Shown here in pieces: positions 1-5,115 of a stretch of 5,115 bases of DNA. Positions within the stretch are counted from its first letter, which is position 1. Each line of letters opens with the position of its first letter. The stretch covers positions 1-5,115 of the forward strand of contig CAKZZK010000300.1 of the NCBI GenBank assembly GCA_937885235.1, given 5' to 3'. The notes beneath the pieces are model-generated. The model worked only from the letters and a program-made list of their open reading frames with translations. It was not told the DNA's origin and searched no databases. Origin of the DNA: an uncultured Treponema sp. (lineage in GTDB: Bacteria; Spirochaetota; Spirochaetia; Treponematales; Treponemataceae). The position numbers were made by a program, and so were the translations under genes.

Positions 1-264
1 GGTATTTACCGGCTCAGCGTTTCCGCGCAGGGAGGCGATATGGCGTCAAATGCCGTCATGGAACTATACGCCCGCACTGCTGACAAAGACTATGCTGCAC
101 CATTTATGGTGACAAGCTGGGCAGACTGGAAGACCCCCGTCATCCCCGCCATAGAGCTACGGCAGGGAACGCTCACCATCGGCGTGCGCATCAAGGGTAA
201 TGCCAGAAGCTGGGGCACCGTGGACGACTTCACCCTGAACAGAGTGGCAGACAGAGAAAACTGA
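1..264 (+). CDS. C-terminal fragment of a glycoside hydrolase / carbohydrate-binding protein (5' end outside window)
   Basis: The frame is open from the first base and ends at TGA 262-264, giving 87 residues, so the gene begins upstream of the window; the internal ATG at 40 is not a credible start. The fragment reads as beta-strand-rich, with aromatic residues (Trp40, Trp43, Trp71), a GTLTIGVRIKG strand at about 56-66 and a closing WGTVDDFTL motif at 71-79. This pattern is typical of the last strands of a galactose-binding-like jelly-roll carbohydrate-binding domain. From family knowledge I recall such ends on GH53 endo-beta-1,4-galactanases and other extracellular plant-polysaccharide enzymes; the catalytic part is not visible, so the enzyme class is a guess. 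The domain would help bind glycan substrate outside the cytoplasm. No sorting motif or membrane anchor follows it, and the chain ends RVADREN. The stop is 2 bp from the stop of the convergent kinase gene. Confidence 0.72.
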   Translation, partial: GIYRLSVSAQGGDMASNAVMELYARTADKDYAAPFMVTSWADWKTPVIPAIELRQGTLTIGVRIKGNARSWGTVDDFTLNRVADREN

Positions 265-266
265 AA

Positions 267-3200
267 TCAATCACTGGGGGGCTGGGGCACTGTAGCTTCC
301 CGCCGCCCGATGAGGGAAGCGAGCGTCTCATAGAGCCTGTCGGATTCCACAGGCTTGGTAAGGTGTGCGTCCATGCCTGCCTGCAGCGAGCGCTGTACAT
401 CCTCGTCAAAGGCGTTGGCAGTCATCGCTATGATGGGGACAGACTTTGCATCGGGGTGGTCGAGCGCGCGGATTGCGGAAGCGGCAGCAAGACCATCCAT
501 CACGGGCATACGCACATCCATGAGCACAGCATCGAAGTAGCCCGCAGCGCTTGCGGCAAAAGCATCCACCGCGAGCTTTCCGTTTTCCGCGTGCTCCACT
601 TCCAGCCCCTTCATCTTGAGCAGCTCCATCATGATTTCTGCGTTTATCGGCATATCCTCGGCAAGCAAAATCCTCCTGCCGGAAAGCTCCACCTGAACGT
701 CGGTGTCAGGGGCACGCACCTGCTTGCGCTGCATTGCCTGCTGGAACTCATAGAGCACGTTGGAAGCAAACAGAGGCTTGCTCATAAAGCCGTCAACACC
801 GGCAAGCACGGCATCAGTCTCTACGTCAGCCCATGTATATGCCGTCAAAATGACAATGGCAGACTCATTGCCGATGACATCGCGAATCTTCTTTGTCACC
901 TCAATGCCGTTCTGAACGGGCATCTTTAAATCGACGAGGATAAGATTGTATGACTCGTGGCGGGCGTGGTGGAGCTTTATCATCTCCAAGGCATCTACTC
1001 CTCCCAAACAGGTGTCCGAGGAGATGCCAACCTCTTCAAGCACGTTGTGGGCATGCTGCAAGGCAATCGGGTCATCATCGATGATAAGCACGCGCAGCTC
1101 ATGGGGATTCAGGTTGTAGTCCTGCCGCCGGAGAGCTTCGTGCCCGGCATCGCGGAGCGGCACATCCACCGTAAAGACGGTGCCCTTACCCTTGGTGGAT
1201 TCCACAGCGATAGTGCCGTTCATCATCTCCACGATGTTCTTGGTGATGGCAAGCCCCAGTCCCGAACCGCCATATTTATTCGTGGTGGTGGCGTCCTCCT
1301 GGCTGAAAGCATCAAAGAGCTTTGGCAGGAAGTCCGCATCCATGCCTATGCCTGTGTCCTTGATGACAAAGCGCAGCGTAGACTGCCCCTCAAACTGCGA
1401 CTTACACTCAACCGAGAAGGAAACCTTTCCGTCAGGCGGATTGGTGAATTTGACGGAGTTGCCCAGAATGTTGATGAGCACCTGCTTGAGTTTCATGGCA
1501 TCGCCAATGTAGTGCTCTTCAACCTTGCCGCGCACCACGCAATCATAGTGAAGTCCCTTGTCCTGACACTGACTGTTGATGAGCGTGTTTATCTGATCAA
1601 GGAAGCAACGGAAGGAGAAGTCCTCGTTCTTGAGCGTCATGCGCCCGCTTTCAATGCGGCTCATATCCAGAATATCGTTGATGAGGGATAGCAGATGCCG
1701 TGCGCTCAGTCCGATTTTTTCCAGATGCTCTTTGGTGCGCTCTGACAGGTCAGGCTCTTTGAGCGCTATGTTATCCAGCCCGATGATGGCATTCATGGGG
1801 GTGCGGATTTCGTGGCTCATGCTTGACAGAAATGCTGTCTTTGCCACGCTTGCCTGCTTTGCTTCGTCCAATGCGAGCCTGAGCTGCTCGTTGCGTTCCA
1901 GCTGCTCGCGCTGAATGGCGGTGGTGTCGCTCTTGAGCAGGATGTAAAATTTGGCATCAGGGTCTACAAGATAGAAATCAAAACGCTTGTAGTAGGTCTC
2001 ACCGTCAATATCGCAGGCGACGTTCACTACGTAGGGCTCCCTGACTTTGAGCTCCGCCTCTATGCTTTCAAGTGAAAGCGCCTTTGCCACCGACTCGCGG
2101 TATTCCGCCGTACCACTCAGGACGGGGATAACCTGAGATTCAAGGTAGCGCGTGTAGTTTCCACTGCGCGTCGTGGGGAAAATGCTGCCCTGCCTGATCC
2201 GCGCCGCATCGCCGATAACCACGCCATACCTGCCGTTCGCGAGGTAGCATACCATGTCGAACTGCTGCACGAGGATTTTGTCAAGCAGGATATTGTCAAC
2301 CTTCTCGCTGTTGCATTCCATCTCCGTGATGAAAGCGATGATGTCTCCCGTCACGGGATGGCGGGTGAGCGTGGCGGAATAGTTCACAAAACACATGCGC
2401 CCGTCCCGCCGCTGTGAATAGAATACCTGGGATTCGGACACCTTGCCTTCAAGGTAGCTGGTGCAAAGCCGCTTGTTGTTGAAGAGCTCCAGAAACTGTG
2501 CCTGCTCTGAGGCAATCGGATAGTTCATGGCACGGAGCTCCAGTGATTCCGAATAACGGTAGCTCGTGCTGTCCGTGCTGTACAGGTCTGTGCCCCGTAT
2601 GTCTTCGATCTCATCGCGGGTGAGGTTTACGCGGAAAAGCCCCAGCATCTTGTCTGCCAAACGGTAAAAGTTATCGCCAAGGCTGTTGTATACGCCCCGT
2701 AGCCGCTCCTCGTATGTCTTGAGCACGGTTACGTTGAAGTAGGTGCAGTAGACGTAGTGTTCGTTGAAATCATCTATAAAAGCGTAGTGCACATTGCACC
2801 AGATGTGCAGACCCTTTGCCGTCACATTCCGTATGGTGAGCGTGGTGCCGCCGTCATCGGAAACGCGGTGCGCAAACATGGTCTTTACGAGCTCGCGGTC
2901 CTCTGGAACTACCACATTGAAAAAGCCCTCGCCATCGACAAGCTGCAAAGCCTCCTTTGCAGAGCATTCCATCATCCTCGCATAGCCGTCAGAGACAAAG
3001 ACGGATTCCAGCCTGCCGCCTTCGTGTACCTTGAGCAGGACGGCAACATTCTTCATCTGCCGTATAGTGCGCAGGAAGTGCCGCTTTTCATCCTGCACCT
3101 CATAATCGGTGATGTCGGTGAGGAAGAAGCCGCAGTAAGGGCGGGGCAGGAAGGATATGGGCTGGAAATGCAGGTGCATGTCCACAGCGGGCAGGTAGGT

Positions 3201-3467
3201 CGAAAAAGGAAGCGCTTTGCCAGAGAGGGCATCCGCCATCATCCGCAAGGAATAGTCATCGAGAAGGCGGTCTTTTACCACCAGACTGCCCAGAAAGGCG
3301 TCATTGCGGTAAATGCGCTGCCAGTCGCGGGCAAACACAGCGTTGCCGTACACAATGCGGTAATCCAGCACCGTTTTATCAGCAGCATACACAGGCTCGT
3401 ATATAAAAGCGCTTATTGGCAGCTGACTGCAAAACGCGGTATCAAAAGGCAATGGTGCATTTGTCAT
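267..3467 (-). CDS. Soluble multi-PAS hybrid sensor histidine kinase with two receiver domains
   Basis: This is a 1066-residue protein read from ATG 3467 (AAGGAG six bases upstream). It autophosphorylates a histidine in response to a signal and passes phosphate to aspartates. Order of parts: four PAS-like modules at about 9-122, 127-250, 259-387 and 393-517 (the first, third and fourth are divergent); a charged, probably coiled-coil linker at 518-542; HisKA with SMSHEIRTPMNAIIG and phospho-acceptor His552; HATPase with Asn670 (N box), DTGIGM 704-709 (G1), the LFDAF F box and GSGLGL 734-739 (G2); receiver 1 with the acidic triplet in IIDDDP, Asp846, Thr875 and Lys897; receiver 2 with Glu937/Asp938, Asp984, Thr1016 and Lys1038. 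All catalytic residues are present. No signal peptide, membrane helix, HPt or DNA-binding domain is visible, so it should be cytosolic and need a separate HPt or response regulator. The ligand is unknown. It is divergent from gdhA, which hints at, but does not prove, a metabolic input. Confidence 0.95.
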   Translation of the reverse strand: MTNAPLPFDTAFCSQLPISAFIYEPVYAADKTVLDYRIVYGNAVFARDWQRIYRNDAFLGSLVVKDRLLDDYSLRMMADALSGKALPFSTYLPAVDMHLHFQPISFLPRPYCGFFLTDITDYEVQDEKRHFLRTIRQMKNVAVLLKVHEGGRLESVFVSDGYARMMECSAKEALQLVDGEGFFNVVVPEDRELVKTMFAHRVSDDGGTTLTIRNVTAKGLHIWCNVHYAFIDDFNEHYVYCTYFNVTVLKTYEERLRGVYNSLGDNFYRLADKMLGLFRVNLTRDEIEDIRGTDLYSTDSTSYRYSESLELRAMNYPIASEQAQFLELFNNKRLCTSYLEGKVSESQVFYSQRRDGRMCFVNYSATLTRHPVTGDIIAFITEMECNSEKVDNILLDKILVQQFDMVCYLANGRYGVVIGDAARIRQGSIFPTTRSGNYTRYLESQVIPVLSGTAEYRESVAKALSLESIEAELKVREPYVVNVACDIDGETYYKRFDFYLVDPDAKFYILLKSDTTAIQREQLERNEQLRLALDEAKQASVAKTAFLSSMSHEIRTPMNAIIGLDNIALKEPDLSERTKEHLEKIGLSARHLLSLINDILDMSRIESGRMTLKNEDFSFRCFLDQINTLINSQCQDKGLHYDCVVRGKVEEHYIGDAMKLKQVLINILGNSVKFTNPPDGKVSFSVECKSQFEGQSTLRFVIKDTGIGMDADFLPKLFDAFSQEDATTTNKYGGSGLGLAITKNIVEMMNGTIAVESTKGKGTVFTVDVPLRDAGHEALRRQDYNLNPHELRVLIIDDDPIALQHAHNVLEEVGISSDTCLGGVDALEMIKLHHARHESYNLILVDLKMPVQNGIEVTKKIRDVIGNESAIVILTAYTWADVETDAVLAGVDGFMSKPLFASNVLYEFQQAMQRKQVRAPDTDVQVELSGRRILLAEDMPINAEIMMELLKMKGLEVEHAENGKLAVDAFAASAAGYFDAVLMDVRMPVMDGLAAASAIRALDHPDAKSVPIIAMTANAFDEDVQRSLQAGMDAHLTKPVESDRLYETLASLIGRREATVPQPPSD

Positions 3468-3473
3468 AAAAAT

Positions 3474-3479
3474 CTCCTT
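3474..3479 (-). promoter_or_regulatory. Ribosome binding site of the hybrid kinase
   Basis: On the minus strand the sequence is AAGGAG followed by ATTTTT and ATG at 3467, a near-perfect Shine-Dalgarno with 6-nt spacing. It decides the start: the upstream in-frame TTG at 3521 has no comparable site and would add 18 residues (MKNPPPHGK...) unlike a PAS-protein N-terminus. Confidence 0.88.
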
Positions 3480-3492
3480 GGGGTAATGATAA

Positions 3493-3521
3493 AGTTTACC
3501 ATGCGGGGGTGGATTTTTCAA
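3493..3521 (-). promoter_or_regulatory. Predicted sigma70-type promoter of the hybrid kinase
   Basis: Minus strand: -35 TTGAAA (3521-3516, 5 of 6 consensus), a 17-bp spacer, and -10 TAAACT (3498-3493, 4 of 6) preceded by TGG, an extended -10 element that compensates for the weak hexamer. Transcription would begin near 3486, giving a leader of about 19 nt that contains the AAGGAG site. The -35 overlaps the left arm of the 3515-3545 inverted repeat, so a protein bound there should affect the promoter. Prediction by eye only. Confidence 0.55.
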
Positions 3522-3545
3522 GGGTAATTATGATTTCCTTGAAAA
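3515..3545. repeat. Perfect 9-bp inverted repeat, likely operator
   Basis: Arms TTTTCAAGG (3515-3523) and CCTTGAAAA (3537-3545) are exact reverse complements separated by 13 bp. The arm centres are 22 bp apart, about two helical turns, so both half-sites face the same side of the DNA, as expected for a dimeric regulator. The left arm contains the predicted kinase -35 box. No U-tract or GC-rich stem supports a terminator. It does not match operators I know (GlnR, CcpA, Rex), so the binding protein is unidentified. Confidence 0.55.
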
Positions 3546-3550
3546 GTGAG

Positions 3551-3596
3551 ATGCAAATTTGCCCAAAATTATTCAAAAAATCAAGAAAATTTGCAT
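3551..3596. repeat. Perfect 10-bp inverted repeat with embedded palindrome
   Basis: Arms ATGCAAATTT (3551-3560) and AAATTTGCAT (3587-3596) are exact reverse complements with a 26-bp AT-rich spacer. The left arm runs into a self-complementary GCAAATTTGC (3553-3562), so AAATTTGC also occurs as a direct repeat (3555-3562 and 3587-3594), 32 bp apart, about three helical turns. The right arm would sit at about -54 to -63 relative to the predicted gdhA start, a usual place for an activator. AT-richness raises the chance of coincidental symmetry, but two exact 10-bp arms are more than usual. Confidence 0.45.
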
Positions 3597-3614
3597 AATT
3601 ATACAGAAAAATAC

Positions 3615-3643
3615 TTTTCAAAGAAGGAAAAATTATTTATTAT
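3615..3643 (+). promoter_or_regulatory. Predicted sigma70-type promoter of gdhA
   Basis: -35 TTTTCA (3615-3620, 4 of 6), a 17-bp spacer, and -10 TATTAT (3638-3643, 5 of 6). Transcription would begin near 3650, leaving a leader of about 36 nt. The -35 lies within TTTTCAAAG (3615-3623), a one-mismatch copy of the inverted-repeat half-site TTTTCAAGG located 100 bp to the left. The weak -35 fits a promoter that depends on an activator or is repressible. The AT-rich context allows alternative placements. Confidence 0.5.
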
Positions 3644-3652
3644 GAAGTAGTT

Positions 3653-3670
3653 CCTGCGTTTTGGCGCAGG
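3653..3670 (+). promoter_or_regulatory. 5'-leader stem-loop of gdhA
   Basis: CCTGCG (3653-3658) pairs perfectly with CGCAGG (3665-3670) around the 6-nt loop TTTTGG. It is GC-rich in an otherwise AT-rich leader. With the predicted start near 3650 it would form at the very 5' end of the mRNA and stop 2 nt before the ribosome binding site. Such terminal stem-loops can protect mRNA from 5'-end decay or tune translation. It is too small for a riboswitch and lacks a U-tract for a terminator. Confidence 0.5.
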
Positions 3671-3672
3671 GC

Positions 3673-3678
3673 GAGGGG
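3673..3678 (+). promoter_or_regulatory. Ribosome binding site of gdhA
   Basis: GAGGGG at 3673-3678 lies 7 nt before ATG 3686. It departs slightly from AGGAGG but spacing is optimal, and the site directly follows the leader stem-loop, so folding could influence access to it. It supports the ATG at 3686 as the start. Confidence 0.7.
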
Positions 3679-3685
3679 TTATAAT

Positions 3686-5041
3686 ATGCAATACACTATT
3701 AAGAACGCTTACTGCAAACGTGTCTGGGATGATGTGAGCCAGCGTTATGCAGATCAGGATCACTTTCTTCAGGCTGTGGGCCTCGTGCTTCAGGCCATCT
3801 CTCCTGCGGTTGACAAGATGCCGGATTTGGAGAAATATGCAGTGCTGGAGCGCCTTGTTGAGCCGGAGCGCATCATTATGTTCCGCGTGCCGTGGACAGA
3901 TGATGCCGGTAAGCCCCGTGTGAACCGTGGTTTCCGCGTGCAGTTCAACAGCGCCATTGGTCCCTACAAGGGCGGTCTGCGTTTCAGCCCTGAGGTTGGA
4001 CTTGACGTGCTCAAATTCTTGGGCTTTGAACAGGTTTTGAAGAATTCGTTGACCACACTGCCTATGGGCGGCGGCAAGGGCGGTTCCGATTTTGACGCGC
4101 ATGGCAAGAGCGATGGTGAAGTGATGCGTTTCTGCCAGTCCTTCATGACAGAGCTGTATCGCCATATCGGTCCTGATACGGATGTTCCCGCAGGAGACAA
4201 GGGCGTGGGCGGACGCGAAGTTGCGTTCATGTTCGGTCAGTACAAGAGGATCCGCGATGAATATACAGGCGTGCTCACCGGCAAGGGGCTTGCTTTTGGC
4301 GGCTCTCTCGCCCGTACCGAGGCTACCGGTTACGGTTTAATCTATTTTGCAGAGTGTATGCTTGCCAAGATGGGCACGGATTTCAAGGGAAAGACCTGTC
4401 TCGTGTCCGGCGACGGCAACGTTGCCCAGTATGCTGCGGAGAAAATCCTTGCGCTTGGCGGCAAGGTGCTTACCCTTTCTGATTCTTCCGGCTATATCCT
4501 CGACGAAGAGGGAATCACGCAGGAAAAGCTTGAGTTTGTAAAGCAGTTCCGCGCAGAGCACAAGAAGGTTGACGAGTACGTAAAGAAATACCCGAATGCA
4601 AAGTTCTTCAAAGGCGAAAAACCCTGGGGTGTAAAGGCTGAGCTTGCCTTCCCCTGCGCCACACAGGATGAAATCTACCTTGAAGATGCGCAGAAGCTTG
4701 TTGCCAACGGCGTGAAGCTTGTCGCCGAAGGTGCCAATATGCCTACCCGTGCGGAAGCCATCGACTACTTCCAGAAAAACAACGTGCGCTTTGCACCCGG
4801 CAAGGCTGCGAATGCGGGCGGCGTGGCAGTCTCCGGTCTGGAGATGAGCCAGAACAGCGAGCGCCTGTCTTGGACCTTTGAGGAAGTGGATGCCAAGCTC
4901 AAGCAGATTATGGTGAATATCCATGACAACGCCTGGGAGACGGCAAAGAAGTATGCCACTGAGGGCGACTACGTTGCCGGTGCGAATATTGCGGGCTTTG
5001 TAAAGGTTGCCAGCGCTATGGTTGCACAGGGCTTGGTCTAA
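3686..5041 (+). CDS. gdhA: NADP-specific glutamate dehydrogenase
   Basis: The 451-residue product matches the usual length (about 445-455) of hexameric small-subunit bacterial GDH. The enzyme reductively aminates 2-oxoglutarate with ammonium and NADPH to give L-glutamate in the cytosol, a main route of ammonium assimilation when ammonium is plentiful. N-terminal substrate domain: YKGGLRF with Lys95, LKNSL with Lys119, PMGGGKGG with catalytic Lys131 and PAGDKGVGGRE with Asp171; these correspond to Lys89, Lys113, Lys125 and Asp165 of the Clostridium symbiosum enzyme. FGGSLARTEATGYG (204-217) precedes the Rossmann domain, which begins VSGDGNVAQYA (240-250). Ser265-Asp266-Ser267-Ser268 after the second strand resembles NADP-dependent rather than NAD-dependent members, so NADP is inferred. 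Ser383 in GGVAVSGLEMSQN is the conserved late substrate-site serine. Asp243 replaces the usual Ser in GSGNVA. The gene is complete, single-cistron as far as visible, and divergent from the kinase. Confidence 0.97.
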   Translation: MQYTIKNAYCKRVWDDVSQRYADQDHFLQAVGLVLQAISPAVDKMPDLEKYAVLERLVEPERIIMFRVPWTDDAGKPRVNRGFRVQFNSAIGPYKGGLRFSPEVGLDVLKFLGFEQVLKNSLTTLPMGGGKGGSDFDAHGKSDGEVMRFCQSFMTELYRHIGPDTDVPAGDKGVGGREVAFMFGQYKRIRDEYTGVLTGKGLAFGGSLARTEATGYGLIYFAECMLAKMGTDFKGKTCLVSGDGNVAQYAAEKILALGGKVLTLSDSSGYILDEEGITQEKLEFVKQFRAEHKKVDEYVKKYPNAKFFKGEKPWGVKAELAFPCATQDEIYLEDAQKLVANGVKLVAEGANMPTRAEAIDYFQKNNVRFAPGKAANAGGVAVSGLEMSQNSERLSWTFEEVDAKLKQIMVNIHDNAWETAKKYATEGDYVAGANIAGFVKVASAMVAQGLV

Positions 5042-5115
5042 CAAATTTTTATATCTTTACCACTGTCATTCGTAAGCGATTTTGTCAAGTTAAGCACCTA
5101 AAAATTTAGGGACTT
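5042..5115. other. Region downstream of gdhA, no gene seen
   Basis: This is 74 bp of AT-rich sequence up to the window edge. A run of five T (5046-5050) follows the gdhA stop closely but has no convincing stem before it. A weak near-perfect palindrome, CCTAAAAATTTAGG (5097-5110), lies at the edge with only about five usable base pairs. TGTCA occurs twice (5064-5068 and 5083-5087). I cannot assign a terminator, promoter or mobile-element end with confidence. Confidence 0.5.

Larger units (their letters stand above)
3468..3685. other. Divergent intergenic regulatory region between kinase and gdhA
   Basis: These 218 bp carry no credible gene. They hold two outward-facing predicted promoters, two perfect inverted repeats (3515-3545, 3551-3596), a third copy of the first repeat's half-site at 3615-3623, and the gdhA leader stem-loop. 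The segment from about 3525 to 3650 is far richer in A and T than the flanking genes. The arrangement suggests shared control of both genes by one or more DNA-binding proteins encoded elsewhere. Confidence 0.7.

Noticed and set aside
295..320. Possible bidirectional terminator stem (GCTTCCC / GGGAAGC)
   Set aside because: The 12-nt loop is large and no T run follows on either strand. The bases encode the conserved C-terminal helix region of receiver 2.
957..1691. Long open frame on the plus strand (244 codons) opposite the kinase gene
   Set aside because: It lies wholly antisense to the HisKA, HATPase and receiver 1 coding region. Its translation shows no recognisable domain, and the opposite strand encodes an unmistakable protein.
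2757..3527. Plus-strand open frame (256 codons) opposite the kinase N-terminus
   Set aside because: It is antisense to the PAS modules, has no known motif, and its end crosses the kinase promoter and ribosome binding site. It is a shadow of a codon-biased gene.
3680..3685. Exact TATAAT immediately before the gdhA ATG
   Set aside because: No suitable -35 lies 16-18 bp upstream, and a start from it would fall inside the coding region, removing the ribosome binding site. It is probably chance in AT-rich sequence.
3468..3685. Sigma54 promoter for nitrogen-regulated gdhA
   Set aside because: I found no GG and GC dinucleotides at the required 10-bp gap in a TGGCAC-N5-TTGC context on either strand.
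4337..5044. Minus-strand open frame (235 codons) opposite gdhA
   Set aside because: It is fully antisense to a well-conserved GDH, has no domain signature, and has no convincing promoter downstream of gdhA.
5083..5088. Exact -35 TTGACA on the minus strand pointing into gdhA
   Set aside because: The hexamers at 16-18 bp spacing do not resemble TATAAT, so an antisense promoter is not supported.
5097..5110. CCTAAAAATTTAGG palindrome as gdhA terminator
   Set aside because: Only about five weak base pairs can form with a realistic loop, and no U-tract follows within the window.

Overview
The window (5115 bp, moderate GC in genes, a strongly AT-rich intergenic region) holds three protein-coding genes. 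From left to right they are the 3' end of a carbohydrate-active enzyme gene (+), a complete large hybrid sensor histidine kinase (-), and a complete NADP-type glutamate dehydrogenase gene, gdhA (+). The combination of a plant-polysaccharide enzyme, a soluble multi-PAS hybrid kinase and a hexameric NADP-GDH for ammonium assimilation suggests an anaerobic gut or rumen bacterium. The Shine-Dalgarno and promoter styles fit Bacillota (Negativicutes or Clostridia), but the sequence alone does not fix the phylum and this is inference.

Layout: 1-264 is the C-terminal 87 residues of a secreted-type glycosidase or carbohydrate-binding protein. Its stop codon lies only 2 bp from the stop of the convergent kinase gene (267-3467, minus), and no obvious terminator separates them. 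The kinase is read from an ATG at 3467 with a strong AAGGAG site. A longer form starting at the TTG at 3521 is unlikely because that TTG is part of the best -35 box. The kinase has about four N-terminal PAS-like sensory modules, a HisKA/HATPase core and two intact receiver domains. It has no membrane segment, no HPt domain and no DNA-binding output.

The kinase and gdhA are divergent and share a 218-bp region (3468-3685) that is unusually rich in symmetry. One perfect 9-bp inverted repeat overlaps the predicted kinase -35. A near-copy of its half-site lies exactly 100 bp away on the predicted gdhA -35. A second perfect 10-bp inverted repeat sits between the two promoters, and a 6-bp hairpin lies at the predicted 5' end of the gdhA mRNA. 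These suggest that the two genes are co-regulated by a DNA-binding protein not encoded here. The kinase may sense a metabolic signal, but nothing in the sequence ties it directly to nitrogen control.

The last 74 bp, after gdhA, contain no gene and no convincing terminator. I see no CRISPR array, RNA gene or definite mobile element. No strong case for a new multi-gene system exists here; the divergent regulatory region is the part most worth a second look.
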